NCBI GenBank assembly: GCA_903926205.1 | Contig: CAIYID010000083.1 | Span: 1-54,142 of the forward strand | Direction of reading: 5' to 3' | DNA from: an uncultured Bdellovibrionales bacterium | GTDB lineage: Bacteria > Bdellovibrionota > Bdellovibrionia > Bdellovibrionales > Bdellovibrionaceae | DNA: 54,142 nucleotides | Part shown: piece after piece, positions 8,387 through 16,135 of the stretch | Layout of the letters: each line of letters starts with the position of its first letter | How positions within the stretch are numbered: position 1 is the stretch's first letter | Notes under the pieces: model-generated | Told to the model about the DNA's origin: nothing | Database searches by the model: none | The model's input: the letters and a program-made list of their open reading frames with translations, nothing else | Program-made: the position numbers and the translations under genes

Positions 8387-9165
8387 CTTGATAGAACTGC
8401 CCATTGGGATTTCCCCAGAACAGCTCAAGAGTTGGCCTTTCAAATGAAGTTTTCCTTCGATTGTTTTCGCTTAAGCCATTCTCCGGGCATTCACAAAAAA
8501 CTCACGAAGTTGACTCCACCGCTCGCGTTTTAAGACTGAACTCAAAGCGCCGCCATTAGAATCCCTTTTAGCGCTAACCAAAAGAGATTGCCTCCAAAGA
8601 CCCTCGCTTCATGCGCATGAAACTTATCGGTCTTATCCGCCCCACTTACAGGCTTGGTGATTGGTTTCGCTAGGCTCCCTGGTATTGCGACCAATGAAAC
8701 TAACTTTTCCACTCACTTTAGCTAATGTCGGAGAAACATTACCGACCTAAAAGTGGTTCCGTGCTTTCATCAAAACTCAATCTCGACATGTCGTCCTTCC
8801 GTTCCAAGAGAAGTTGCTGACGGCCTTTAACCAGTGCTTTGTCAACAATCTCAGCCTTCGCCAATGTTTGATGGCTCGACCTTCTCTTCAGTCTCCCGTT
8901 GTTCGTTCCAAACGTTCACCAACTGTTAAACTTTTAAGGTTCGCTTTCGCTACAACCTGCCGATTCGCCAAATTTCCGACACGAATCTATCAGAAATTTT
9001 TTCGATCAGCGTACGGGGGGTATTACACCCCCCGTTGATCCAGGCTACAACAGTAACTGGATGACTCTGTTAGCGGGACTTTCACCCGCATGAGTTTTGA
9101 CTAGCATCGCTGCTGTCAAACATACCTTTAGCTTTAGCATTCTTTATGCCATAGAAAAGGTGCCT
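8324..9165 (-). ncRNA. Candidate long structured RNA (~840 nt) upstream of hsp20
   Basis: This stretch of about 1 kb has no credible protein on either strand but is dense in helices. Examples: a 13-bp hairpin with a 4-nt bulge (9004-9040, core ACGGGGGG/CCCCCCGT); GCGGG/CCCGC (9073-9089); a 10-bp stem with a 3-nt bulge capped by GTCGG/CCGAC (8709-8756); AAGACC/GGTCTT enclosing TTCAT/ATGAA (8597-8634); GGTT/AACC capped by a GAAA tetraloop on the minus strand (~8939-8958). The minus strand is favoured because the region starts after the terminator of the upstream gene and ends in a strong terminator of its own. No known class was recognised. The 5' end is estimated, and no strong promoter was found. 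Confidence 0.45.
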
Positions 9166-9195
9166 CAAAGTTTTGTATATTTAACTTCAGCGGTT

Positions 9196-9251
9196 TTTTA
9201 AAAAAGCATTGGGAATATTTGTCTCCGCAAGAGCGGAAAATCTCCCCAATG
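9196..9251 (-). terminator. Terminator of the DUF2252 gene
   Basis: On the minus strand CATTGGG and CCCAATG form the outer stem and CCGC/GCGG an inner hairpin; CTTTTTT follows. It sits ~40 nt beyond the stop of the DUF2252 gene and isolates the downstream RNA region. Confidence 0.75.
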
Positions 9252-9289
9252 AAAATTTCTCTATAATGAATAATTTTAACCTCAATGAT

Positions 9290-10417
9290 CTATTTTTTAA
9301 GTTTCGAAAAAGTCTTTTCAAAATGTGTTGTCATAGACTCGACATCCGCTTCCCAATCTTTGGATTTAACATTTTGTAAAAGACTTACCCAAGAGCTAAT
9401 ATTATTTATTGATCGAGAATGGATAAGTCCTAATTGATAGGCCTCATAATTAATAATTTCTTTATTCTCAGAATTGGATTGTTCATTGAGGGAAATTCCA
9501 ATATTACCGGCAAAACGTGGGCGCACTAAAAGCGTTTTATTGTCGACTTGAATAACATTGTAATATTTTGAAAGTTTTTCCCCTTGATCTAAATGTAACA
9601 TCGTCAAGATTCGAGTTGTTGTGTCAGGAGCTGGTCCAATCTCCACTGGGTATATTGACGGAGTGATTTCTTCTTTAAGTTCAAGGTGCAACAGAACTCC
9701 ATTCTTGCTAAGTAGAACCTCGTAACGCAAAAGACCGCCGGAACCACCACCAGCCTTTGATGTTGCGACAACATCGAGTAAGTCTGTACTAGAATTCATG
9801 TATGCATGGAGAGCTTGTTTAATCAAAGTCACGACCTCAGAAGACACTTCACTCATTTCTGAATCTCTCACAAGCTTATTACCAGAAATTTTTTTATTGC
9901 TCGGAGCGATACCCTTTTTTTGACTTTTTTGAATCATATTTTGAATTGCTAATGGCAGATCGCGTTTTGTCCCTTGAACGCCTTCAAGGTAAGCCTCCAA
10001 AATTTTATTGAGTTTAATATTGTTGTCATAAAGGCGTGAACTAACCATCAATCTGAAAATATCTAAAACAATCGGACAAGGGCCGGAGTCATCTATATCA
10101 TTCATTGAAAAAAGAGAGGAACCGTTATCCTGAATGAGTACACCAAAATTTTCAGCATGAGCGTCGCCGACACACCAACCTGGGACCGATGTGGTAGTAG
10201 ACAAGGACTGAAAGTTTGATTTGTTGGCATTTACGAGTAAGTAAAAATAATCAACATAGGTTCTTAAAAAGTGAAATGAGTCTTTTGCTTCATCTAACTT
10301 TTGTTGATTGAAATCATAGTTCACGCTATGCAAATCTGCGGATCCAAAACTTTTTTGAGATAGGCTTCCAGTCAAAAAAAGAGCAAAAATCAGACATTTA
10401 TAACGAATCGATATCAT
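9290..10417 (-). CDS. Exported DUF2252 family protein (kinase-like fold)
   Basis: The 375-aa protein has a signal peptide (1-25, ending K-S-F-G) and the DUF2252 signature: G84-D-A-H-A-E-N (the HxxN of phosphotransferase-like catalytic loops) and N106-D-I-D-D-S-G-P followed by D119 (metal-site-like). DUF2252 resembles aminoglycoside-phosphotransferase/kinase folds, but its reaction is unknown. An export signal is odd for an ATP-using fold, so the substrate or the biochemistry may be unusual. The start ATG is preceded by GGAG at good spacing. It is monocistronic, with its own terminator at 9196-9251. Confidence 0.8.
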   Translation of the reverse strand: MISIRYKCLIFALFLTGSLSQKSFGSADLHSVNYDFNQQKLDEAKDSFHFLRTYVDYFYLLVNANKSNFQSLSTTTSVPGWCVGDAHAENFGVLIQDNGSSLFSMNDIDDSGPCPIVLDIFRLMVSSRLYDNNIKLNKILEAYLEGVQGTKRDLPLAIQNMIQKSQKKGIAPSNKKISGNKLVRDSEMSEVSSEVVTLIKQALHAYMNSSTDLLDVVATSKAGGGSGGLLRYEVLLSKNGVLLHLELKEEITPSIYPVEIGPAPDTTTRILTMLHLDQGEKLSKYYNVIQVDNKTLLVRPRFAGNIGISLNEQSNSENKEIINYEAYQLGLIHSRSINNISSWVSLLQNVKSKDWEADVESMTTHFEKTFSKLKK

Positions 10418-10720
10418 CTCAATCTCCTATGCAAAAGACCATAAATCCAAAACTCTAAGGCAAAGTTTGCAAATTATGAGCCGTGCTCATTAAGAGCGAC
10501 TGAGCTTAAAATCTATTTGTGAGCGTTGAGGTGTCAGATTTGGTATTAGCCACTGGCTAAGTATTAGTCAGTGGCTTGTTTTTGCTTCGGAAGACAAAAG
10601 TTCAGACCTAAACAGGATATTAGTCCTAGTGTTTCATCTTTGAACGAAACTTTGTAAGAGTTGAGCCTTTTTAACGAAATGGACTTTCAATCGTCTCCTC
10701 ATTCTGTGTAAAATTTAACT
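10418..10720. other. Divergent intergenic region with mutually exclusive hairpins
   Basis: This 303-bp region lies between divergently transcribed genes. It contains ATGAGC/GCTCAT (near 10476-10490), the small palindrome TTAGCC-ACT-GGCTAA (10546-10560), and a competing stem AGCCACTG/CAGTGGCT (10548-10555 with 10569-10576) followed by TGTTTTT. No protein-coding frame is convincing. Confidence 0.5.
10546..10583 (+). terminator. Terminator-like hairpin overlapping a competing palindrome
   Basis: The 8-bp stem AGCCACTG/CAGTGGCT plus a T-rich tail reads as a plus-strand terminator, yet no plus-strand gene precedes it. It would end either a small RNA starting in 10420-10540 or a leader of the lipoprotein gene at 10721. 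The overlapping TTAGCC/GGCTAA palindrome cannot form at the same time. Confidence 0.5.
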
Positions 10721-11788
10721 ATGTCGAGGCTTTTGCTCAGATTAGCTCTTAGTCTGGTGTTATTATCAACGTCCTGTACCTTCAATGTCGAGAAGGGGTT
10801 CACGAATGTTAATTCTGATCCTGTCCTCTTTCAAGATGCGAAAATTCAAGTAGACAATCAAAATTGGGACACTGCCATTGCAGATTTTCGATTGATGACT
10901 CCTGCTTATCTTAATTCGAGCCGCGAGCACTTGTTTTTATTTGCGAGCGCGCTTGCGGGAAAATGTGGTTTTCAGTTCACCTCTTTTTTTAATGCGATGG
11001 GAAGTCTTAATGTTGGCGGAGCCAGTCCTTTATTTTTAACTTTGTTAGCGTTGTACAAGGGACAAACAACAAATCTCACTGTTTCTGGTGCGACGGCACC
11101 AGCCCTTGTGGGGGATTCTCTTTCGACAGATTACTGCGCATGGGCTCAGCAAGAAATGGACGTTATAAAAACGAATTTTGGTGGGTGGAACTCTGATGAT
11201 AATTTATTCGTATTATTATTTTCTCTCGCGAAAATTGGAATTGTACTTCATAATTTTGCAGACACTGGTGATGCTGGAACGGTTGACTTAACATTCGATG
11301 GTTGTCAGCGACGCATTGTGCATGCTCCGTCAACAGTCACGGGGATGACAGATTTTTATACGGTTCAGCTCGTCACCGGATTTGCGCTTTTCCTGCAAAA
11401 TTTTACCAGCCTCTTTCCTGCACCAGCAGGAGGTGATGCCGTTTGTCCTGCGCCTCTTGGAACGGGCGCTTCAACAGCCCCTTACTGTGCTTTTAAAAAT
11501 CTTCAGCAGACTTGCACCACTTCCGGCTTGTCCTTTTGCACGGCCACAACACCAGCGGCGGTCACGACCTCGGACATTTTAAATATGCGCTCTGTTTTGA
11601 TGGCAAATTCAGTAGTGCCAGTGCTTGGGCAATTGGGACTTGGGATTGTGGCAGGTTTAAGTTCATTCCAGGATACGGCTGTAGCTAGTGCGGGACAATG
11701 GAATTGCGTTCCCATAGGGCTTCCTGCTGGAGGCTTGGTTGGCTGCTGTCTTGGCACGGCCGGCGCCCAAACTTATGCTTATCCTTGA
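10721..11788 (+). CDS. Predicted lipoprotein of unknown function
   Basis: The 355-aa protein starts with a lipoprotein-type signal (MSRLLLRLALSLVLLSTSC, Cys19; the lipobox is imperfect). The mature part is rich in Gly, Ala, Thr and Phe, with hydrophobic stretches (about 75-105 and 165-180). It has several Cys clustered near 245-280 and at the end (V-G-C-C-L-G-T-A-G). I do not recognise a family. It is probably anchored to the outer or inner membrane. No strong ribosome site precedes the ATG. It converges on the ADP-ribosyltransferase gene with a two-base gap. Confidence 0.75.
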   Translation: MSRLLLRLALSLVLLSTSCTFNVEKGFTNVNSDPVLFQDAKIQVDNQNWDTAIADFRLMTPAYLNSSREHLFLFASALAGKCGFQFTSFFNAMGSLNVGGASPLFLTLLALYKGQTTNLTVSGATAPALVGDSLSTDYCAWAQQEMDVIKTNFGGWNSDDNLFVLLFSLAKIGIVLHNFADTGDAGTVDLTFDGCQRRIVHAPSTVTGMTDFYTVQLVTGFALFLQNFTSLFPAPAGGDAVCPAPLGTGASTAPYCAFKNLQQTCTTSGLSFCTATTPAAVTTSDILNMRSVLMANSVVPVLGQLGLGIVAGLSSFQDTAVASAGQWNCVPIGLPAGGLVGCCLGTAGAQTYAYP

Positions 11789-11790
11789 AT

Positions 11791-12528
11791 TTATTTAACA
11801 GGAATAAATTTTTTCCAGAAGTTTGCAACATCTGCTCTAATTTGAGAGTCACAGGTCTTCGGGCAAATTTGTGCTAAATACAAATCATAGGGAAGATCTT
11901 TAGTTCTTAAAGCCATCACACGAATTTTTTGCGAGTGAGGAAGTAACACTTCCTCTTCACTAGCTCGCTCCTCTGAGCCAATGAGGACGCCTTTAAGTTC
12001 TGGTCGATTGATATAAAAAACAAAAATGGCTTTTTTATGTGAGGCATTGCCTTCCTCGTCGGCACTCATTTCGACGGCAAAATATTTGGCGACTTTAAAG
12101 TCAGTGGAAGTAGAGACATAGGCTTTTTCGATGAATTCCTCGCCGATGCTGTAGCTTTGATTACCTCGAAAATTTAAATCAACTCCGCGAAAAAGGAGAA
12201 GATCCTTTGGTAGACTTGGTTGTCGCGCTAAAAGATGATCCATGTGTGTGACAATCAGTTTTGCATCCTCGGGGCTAGTGCCAGTCCAATTATATTCATT
12301 CGGAAAAAAACGAAGATAATCATTAATCTCTTTATAATAAGTATCGCCTTGTTCTGTATAGATCTCTAGGTCGGCTCGCTCTTTTTCAGGAGCTCCGAAA
12401 TAGGTTTTGTTTGGATAACCCAGTTTTTTTGAAAGCCCTTGAAAAGAATAAATGTGAGCTGTTTCCGCATATCCAAAGAAACTCTGAAAACAAAGGGTGA
12501 CAAATAAAAGTAAGGAAAGGCTTTTCAT
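11791..12528 (-). CDS. Predicted exported mono-ADP-ribosyltransferase (R-S-E class toxin-like)
   Basis: A signal peptide (1-21, G-Y-A) is followed by the three elements of the R-S-E (C3/VIP2/ExoS-like) ADP-ribosyltransferase fold in the correct order: L-L-F-R114-G (NAD-binding Arg), A-Y-V-S139-T-S (STS motif) and E191-E-E193-V-L-L-P (ExE catalytic pair). The upstream helix E-I-N-D-Y-L-R also fits family members. Such enzymes move ADP-ribose from NAD+ to Arg or Asn of target proteins. With an export signal it may act on prey, host or competitor proteins. It lies 21 bp downstream of another exported-protein gene, with CGGAG ahead of the ATG. The target is unknown. Confidence 0.8.
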   Translation of the reverse strand: MKSLSLLLFVTLCFQSFFGYAETAHIYSFQGLSKKLGYPNKTYFGAPEKERADLEIYTEQGDTYYKEINDYLRFFPNEYNWTGTSPEDAKLIVTHMDHLLARQPSLPKDLLLFRGVDLNFRGNQSYSIGEEFIEKAYVSTSTDFKVAKYFAVEMSADEEGNASHKKAIFVFYINRPELKGVLIGSEERASEEEVLLPHSQKIRVMALRTKDLPYDLYLAQICPKTCDSQIRADVANFWKKFIPVK

Positions 12529-12549
12529 AAATGTACTCCGGATAAATCG

Positions 12550-13212
12550 TTAGGGTAAAGTTTCTGAATTTGTCGGTGCAGGAGCGAATTTTTCATCTTT
12601 TAAATCAAGAGTGAAAATTTCTCCAGTGGCATGAATTTGCAAATCCCAGATAAGCAAATCTTCGTTTAAACGGCAGGTGGCACCAATTTCCGCTGCCTTG
12701 GAAAAATCACAATAAAGAGTTTCTTGTGGCTCAAGTTTCTCTGTGGTTTGCGGGTCAATTTCACCTTCTGTGATCGCATTGAAGTAGTTGACGTCGAGGT
12801 CAGTGCGCATATTGAAGGATTCAAATAATTCTTTGTCCTCAAGAAATAAATAGACTGAAGCTAAAACATACTCACAAGCACCGCGCATTCCGCCTGCGCC
12901 AACTTGAAAATTGTAGGATCCTTCCGTACCGCGAGTCACCGAGATATTTCGAGCCAATTCATTCCCATTCACATTGTAAAAATCTTCTTCAAATCGACAA
13001 GCCGCAACGGCTTTTTCATCTAACGGGCCTTGTGTTCGTTTGTATTTTGGAACGAAATAGGCCATGGCCTCAATTTGAGCTTCTGGTACGGCTTGACCTT
13101 TAATTGTCGTGAGAATGTTATTTGTTACAAAAGCGGTGTCAGCAAACCCCATTGATGAAAAAAATATAAGAGTAAATAAACTGAATAAAGCAAGGGACGA
13201 CTTTTTATTCAT
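12550..13212 (-). CDS. Exported protein of unknown function, partner of the ADP-ribosyltransferase gene
   Basis: The 220-aa protein has a clear signal peptide (1-24, M-G-F-A) and a compact mature domain with four Cys (in A-C-R-F, G-A-C-E-Y, L-Y-C-D-F and A-T-C-R-L), enough for two disulfides. It is acidic toward the C-terminus. No family was recognised. It is the first gene of a two-gene unit whose second member is the predicted ADP-ribosyltransferase, so a role as immunity, chaperone or targeting partner is possible but unproven. Confidence 0.75.
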   Translation of the reverse strand: MNKKSSLALFSLFTLIFFSSMGFADTAFVTNNILTTIKGQAVPEAQIEAMAYFVPKYKRTQGPLDEKAVAACRFEEDFYNVNGNELARNISVTRGTEGSYNFQVGAGGMRGACEYVLASVYLFLEDKELFESFNMRTDLDVNYFNAITEGEIDPQTTEKLEPQETLYCDFSKAAEIGATCRLNEDLLIWDLQIHATGEIFTLDLKDEKFAPAPTNSETLP

Positions 13213-13343
13213 AACGAAATAACTCCTATTATTTTAATTGTTTTTCGCTAGATTCCTAAGCGAAAAGTGGGCCAGACTCTAAGCAAGATAACTTCGATTT
13301 AAGAACAAATGACTGGTGAGAATTTTGACAGAGCGCGAATTTT

Positions 13344-14192
13344 TTACAAAGAATAAAAATATTCGGGCGAATTTTGTTCAGGACTTAATTTGAATCTGAG
13401 AGAGCGTGCCGAAAGATCGATTTTTTCAATTTGTCCCCAAGCCACTTTTCGATCTCTCACCTCGCCGGAGTAGAGCACATCGCCAAGGATCGGATGGCCG
13501 AGCTCAGACATTTGCGCGCGAATTTGGTGAGTTCTTCCTGTGATTAAACGAATTGTTGCTAATGTATTTTCGTTCTCGGGTTGCACATGCAAAATTTCCA
13601 GCAAACATTGTTGCCAGCCTTCCACGAAGTTCTTGGAAATCTTCTTTGGTAAATATTGGCTGGCCTCCATAAAGTGCTCCACGATTCCTGTAAGTCGCAG
13701 CGTTCCTGCCACTTTGGCCAAATAAGTTTTTTCGACCTGGCCTTCCTTGAGGGCTTGATTGAATTGACGTTGCATTTCTTTAGTTTTGGCAAAAAATAAA
13801 ATACCTGAAGTTGCGACATCCAAACGATGTGTGACAAAAATAGGGGAATTCAAAGCCAAGCTCATTTGGTGAGCGGCATTTTCGAAAAGATTATCCACCG
13901 AAGCATGAGTGGGGACGCCAAAGGGTTTGTTGATCACGACGAAGCCCTCGGTCTCTTCAATCACGCAGGTTTTCCATTCAGTTACAGTCACCGGAAAGCG
14001 GCGAGGGAGAGCGTGGACTCGCAAATAATCGCCTTTTTTTATCAGAATCTCTGAGGATTTGATTCTTTGCTGATTGTGGTAAATCGCCCCGAACTCACAA
14101 AGCCATTTTGCATGAGGGGCATCGATATCCAAATCTGTCAGTAAAATAGGCAAAATTGGACCATCTTGGCTGGCCATGGCATGTTTAATCAT
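13344..14192 (-). CDS. RluA-family RNA pseudouridine synthase
   Basis: An N-terminal S4-like region (D-L-D-I-D-A-P...KSSEILIKKGD) precedes the synthase domain with the family signature H-R-L-D-V-A-T-S-G, whose Asp is catalytic. Later conserved stretches include R-L-I-T-G-R-T-H-Q-I-R and H-P-I-L-G-D. It converts specific uridines of rRNA or tRNA to pseudouridine; the site cannot be told from sequence. ATG 14192 is chosen, but an in-frame GTG at 14210 is possible and neither has a clear ribosome site. It is transcribed away from dedA across an ~80-bp gap. Confidence 0.9.
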   Translation of the reverse strand: MIKHAMASQDGPILPILLTDLDIDAPHAKWLCEFGAIYHNQQRIKSSEILIKKGDYLRVHALPRRFPVTVTEWKTCVIEETEGFVVINKPFGVPTHASVDNLFENAAHQMSLALNSPIFVTHRLDVATSGILFFAKTKEMQRQFNQALKEGQVEKTYLAKVAGTLRLTGIVEHFMEASQYLPKKISKNFVEGWQQCLLEILHVQPENENTLATIRLITGRTHQIRAQMSELGHPILGDVLYSGEVRDRKVAWGQIEKIDLSARSLRFKLSPEQNSPEYFYSL

Positions 14193-14271
14193 ATTTCTGT
14201 TTGATAGCACAGCGAATAATAAGTCTCAAATTGAATTCAAGGGTGCTAGAACTATTCGGCTAGGAAAAATG

Positions 14272-14952
14272 ATGAGTATTTCTCAAGAACCAATATTTCA
14301 ATGGCTATCGCAGTACGCTTACCAGCCCAACATCGTTTACATTGCTGTCGTGGCGGTGATGTTGGCGAGCGGATTTGGATTCCCAATTCCTGAAGAGTTA
14401 ACCATCATCAGCGTTGGATTGCTCACTTACATGGGGGCTCATCCTGAGTTGTTTCCTCCTCCTTATTCTGGAGCTCCAGTCGTTCAAGGTTATGAGGCTG
14501 CAGTCGTGACTCTTTTTGCAGTTCTTTTTGCAGATTGTGTTGTTTTTACTTTAGGTCGAGTTTTTGGACGAAAAATTTTGGCCATGCCACGCTTTCAGAA
14601 GTTGTTCACAGAAGAACGCCTAGGACGAATCAATGGCTGGGTGAAAAAATACGGAATGTATGCGGTTTTCATTTTTCGATTCACTGCGGGCTTAAGATTT
14701 CCAGCTCATATTATTCTTGGAATGAGTCGAATTCATGCTTGGCAGTTTGCCTTGGTGGATGGATTAGCGGCGATGATTAGTATTCCCACCCAAATTTTAC
14801 TGATTTATCATTATGGTGAACCGATTCTTCAAGTTTTCCACGATTTCAAATTATGGATTCTTGAATTTATTGTCCTTGCTTTACTTTTTTTCCTACTGAA
14901 AATTTTCGTGCTGCCAAAATTAAAAGCTCGCCGTAAAGCGAGCCCCAAGTAG
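14272..14952 (+). CDS. DedA-family inner-membrane protein
   Basis: About 226 aa with 5-6 hydrophobic segments. It has the DedA signatures F-G-F-P-I-P-E-E near the N-terminus and G-R-x-x-G (LGRVFGRKI), then F-x-x-R-F-x-x-G-x-R (FIFRFTAGLRF) and a Pro/Gly-rich ILGMSR motif. The family includes undecaprenyl-phosphate or phospholipid scramblases/flippases needed for envelope homeostasis. Two ATGs are adjacent; AGGA at 14262-14265 is six bases before 14272, so that one is preferred. Upstream in-frame codons back to 14176 would overlap the divergent promoter region and are not used. Confidence 0.9.
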   Translation: MSISQEPIFQWLSQYAYQPNIVYIAVVAVMLASGFGFPIPEELTIISVGLLTYMGAHPELFPPPYSGAPVVQGYEAAVVTLFAVLFADCVVFTLGRVFGRKILAMPRFQKLFTEERLGRINGWVKKYGMYAVFIFRFTAGLRFPAHIILGMSRIHAWQFALVDGLAAMISIPTQILLIYHYGEPILQVFHDFKLWILEFIVLALLFFLLKIFVLPKLKARRKASPK

Positions 14953-14968
14953 GCCTCGCAGTAGCGAG
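14926..14968 (+). terminator. Two short GC hairpins at the end of dedA
   Basis: GCTCGC/GCGAGC (14926-14943) overlaps the last codons of dedA, and CTCGC/GCGAG (14955-14968) lies just beyond the stop. No long T-run follows, so termination would be weak. They may also separate it from the convergent gene at 14985. Confidence 0.35.
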
Positions 14969-14984
14969 CCCCATTGAACTCCAG

Positions 14985-16007
14985 CTAAGCGGCTTTCGTT
15001 CCTAAATCTTGTACTGTCAGAAGGCAATTTACAGAAAGACTATGAGCGGGTTGAAATTCTCGCCCCTCAAGATCAAACCAGAATATTTTTTCATAGCCTT
15101 CCAAAAGGCCATAGAGTTCTTCGCGCACCCGGAACAGTAAGCCGGCATCAGTGCCAAGCAACCAATCCATTTGCGCTAAATACAAAGTATCATCAAAGTC
15201 ATCGGCTCCGATGGATTTTAGAAATCCCGCAGGAAGACTATCAATCAAGCAAGTGGCATTGTGAGAATAATTCACAAAAGTTTTTCGGAGTTCATTGGCG
15301 ACGGCGTCCGGCATTTGATCCGCGAGTTTGCAGAACTTATGGTAAAGGATCGCATCATTTGTGACATACTCACATTTTGGAAGATAGTCTGAAATTGAAT
15401 CCACTTTAACGGCCTCAAAAGTTGGATCTTGGACATAAGCATTGTAATCCATCGCAACGAGCGCTCGTAAATTAAAGAGCAGTGAATGGAGATGTAATAA
15501 ATTTTGAGTCGTTTGTCGGCTGAATTGAACTTCAAAATTATAGAGCAAAAGTTGTGACATTTTTTTCTCAAAAATATCAATCGTGCTAACCAAAGATGTG
15601 AGTTCACTAAACTCAATACCATTGGAGGTCACGGACTGCGCAAGGACTTCGTTGAAGGAATTTTCAAAATTAGTCATCACGGATGCATTTGAATTTTTAT
15701 AATATTTTTTGATGGCCTGAATTCGCGATTGACTGCGAACGTAAAGCTCATTGTGGGGCTCCAAAGCGAGCCAGCATTGATTGGCAAAAGGATAATCCAC
15801 GCTAGGACTTGCGAATGGGTTTTTTAGATTTTGACTCAAATGAATCAGCGAAAGCCCAGCGAGCGCATCAGCTTTATAGTGGAAGGGACTTTCAGGTTTT
15901 GTGTTTTTAAATTGCTGATTTTTCCAGGAAACAATACGAGTGGGTTGCAATATCGGTCCCGTTGAAGTTTGAATTTCAAAACCCATCCAGATCTGATTTT
16001 TTTTCAT
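14985..16007 (-). CDS. Protein of unknown function
   Basis: A 340-aa soluble protein with no signal peptide and no family I recognise. It is rich in aromatic and acidic residues, with predicted helices (e.g. around 105-190) and a C-terminal L-S-V-N-C-L-L-T-V-Q. The translation start is well supported: GAGGGAG about six bases before ATG. It is monocistronic and divergent from tatD. Composition matches its neighbours, so nothing suggests recent transfer. Confidence 0.75.
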   Translation of the reverse strand: MKKNQIWMGFEIQTSTGPILQPTRIVSWKNQQFKNTKPESPFHYKADALAGLSLIHLSQNLKNPFASPSVDYPFANQCWLALEPHNELYVRSQSRIQAIKKYYKNSNASVMTNFENSFNEVLAQSVTSNGIEFSELTSLVSTIDIFEKKMSQLLLYNFEVQFSRQTTQNLLHLHSLLFNLRALVAMDYNAYVQDPTFEAVKVDSISDYLPKCEYVTNDAILYHKFCKLADQMPDAVANELRKTFVNYSHNATCLIDSLPAGFLKSIGADDFDDTLYLAQMDWLLGTDAGLLFRVREELYGLLEGYEKIFWFDLEGREFQPAHSLSVNCLLTVQDLGTKAA

Positions 16008-16135
16008 GAACGCTCCCTCAATCCTCAGTTACTTTTAAAATTCCAAACGCATGGAATTCCATCTTCACTTTCGGCAAAAATGAGGTGCTACAAGAGTCCT
16101 GGATTTATTCATAGAATTAATCTAAAGTCCCGGTA

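Noticed and set aside
8814..9038. Open frame of 74 codons on the plus strand inside the gene-free region before hsp20
   Set aside because: The composition is unlike a protein (Ser/Arg/Phe-rich, ending in the large hairpin) and it lies on the opposite strand to both bounding terminators. The region is better explained by RNA structure.
8324..9165. Group II intron remnant
   Set aside because: A GGTGAAAGTCCC-like stretch on the minus strand recalls intron 5' regions, but no reverse transcriptase remnant and no domain V hairpin with a GAAA loop were found at the 3' side.
8324..9165. RNase P RNA, tmRNA or SRP RNA
   Set aside because: The diagnostic cores (GAGGAAAGTCC for RNase P, the tRNA-like ends of tmRNA, the SRP GGAA-GCAGC element) are absent.
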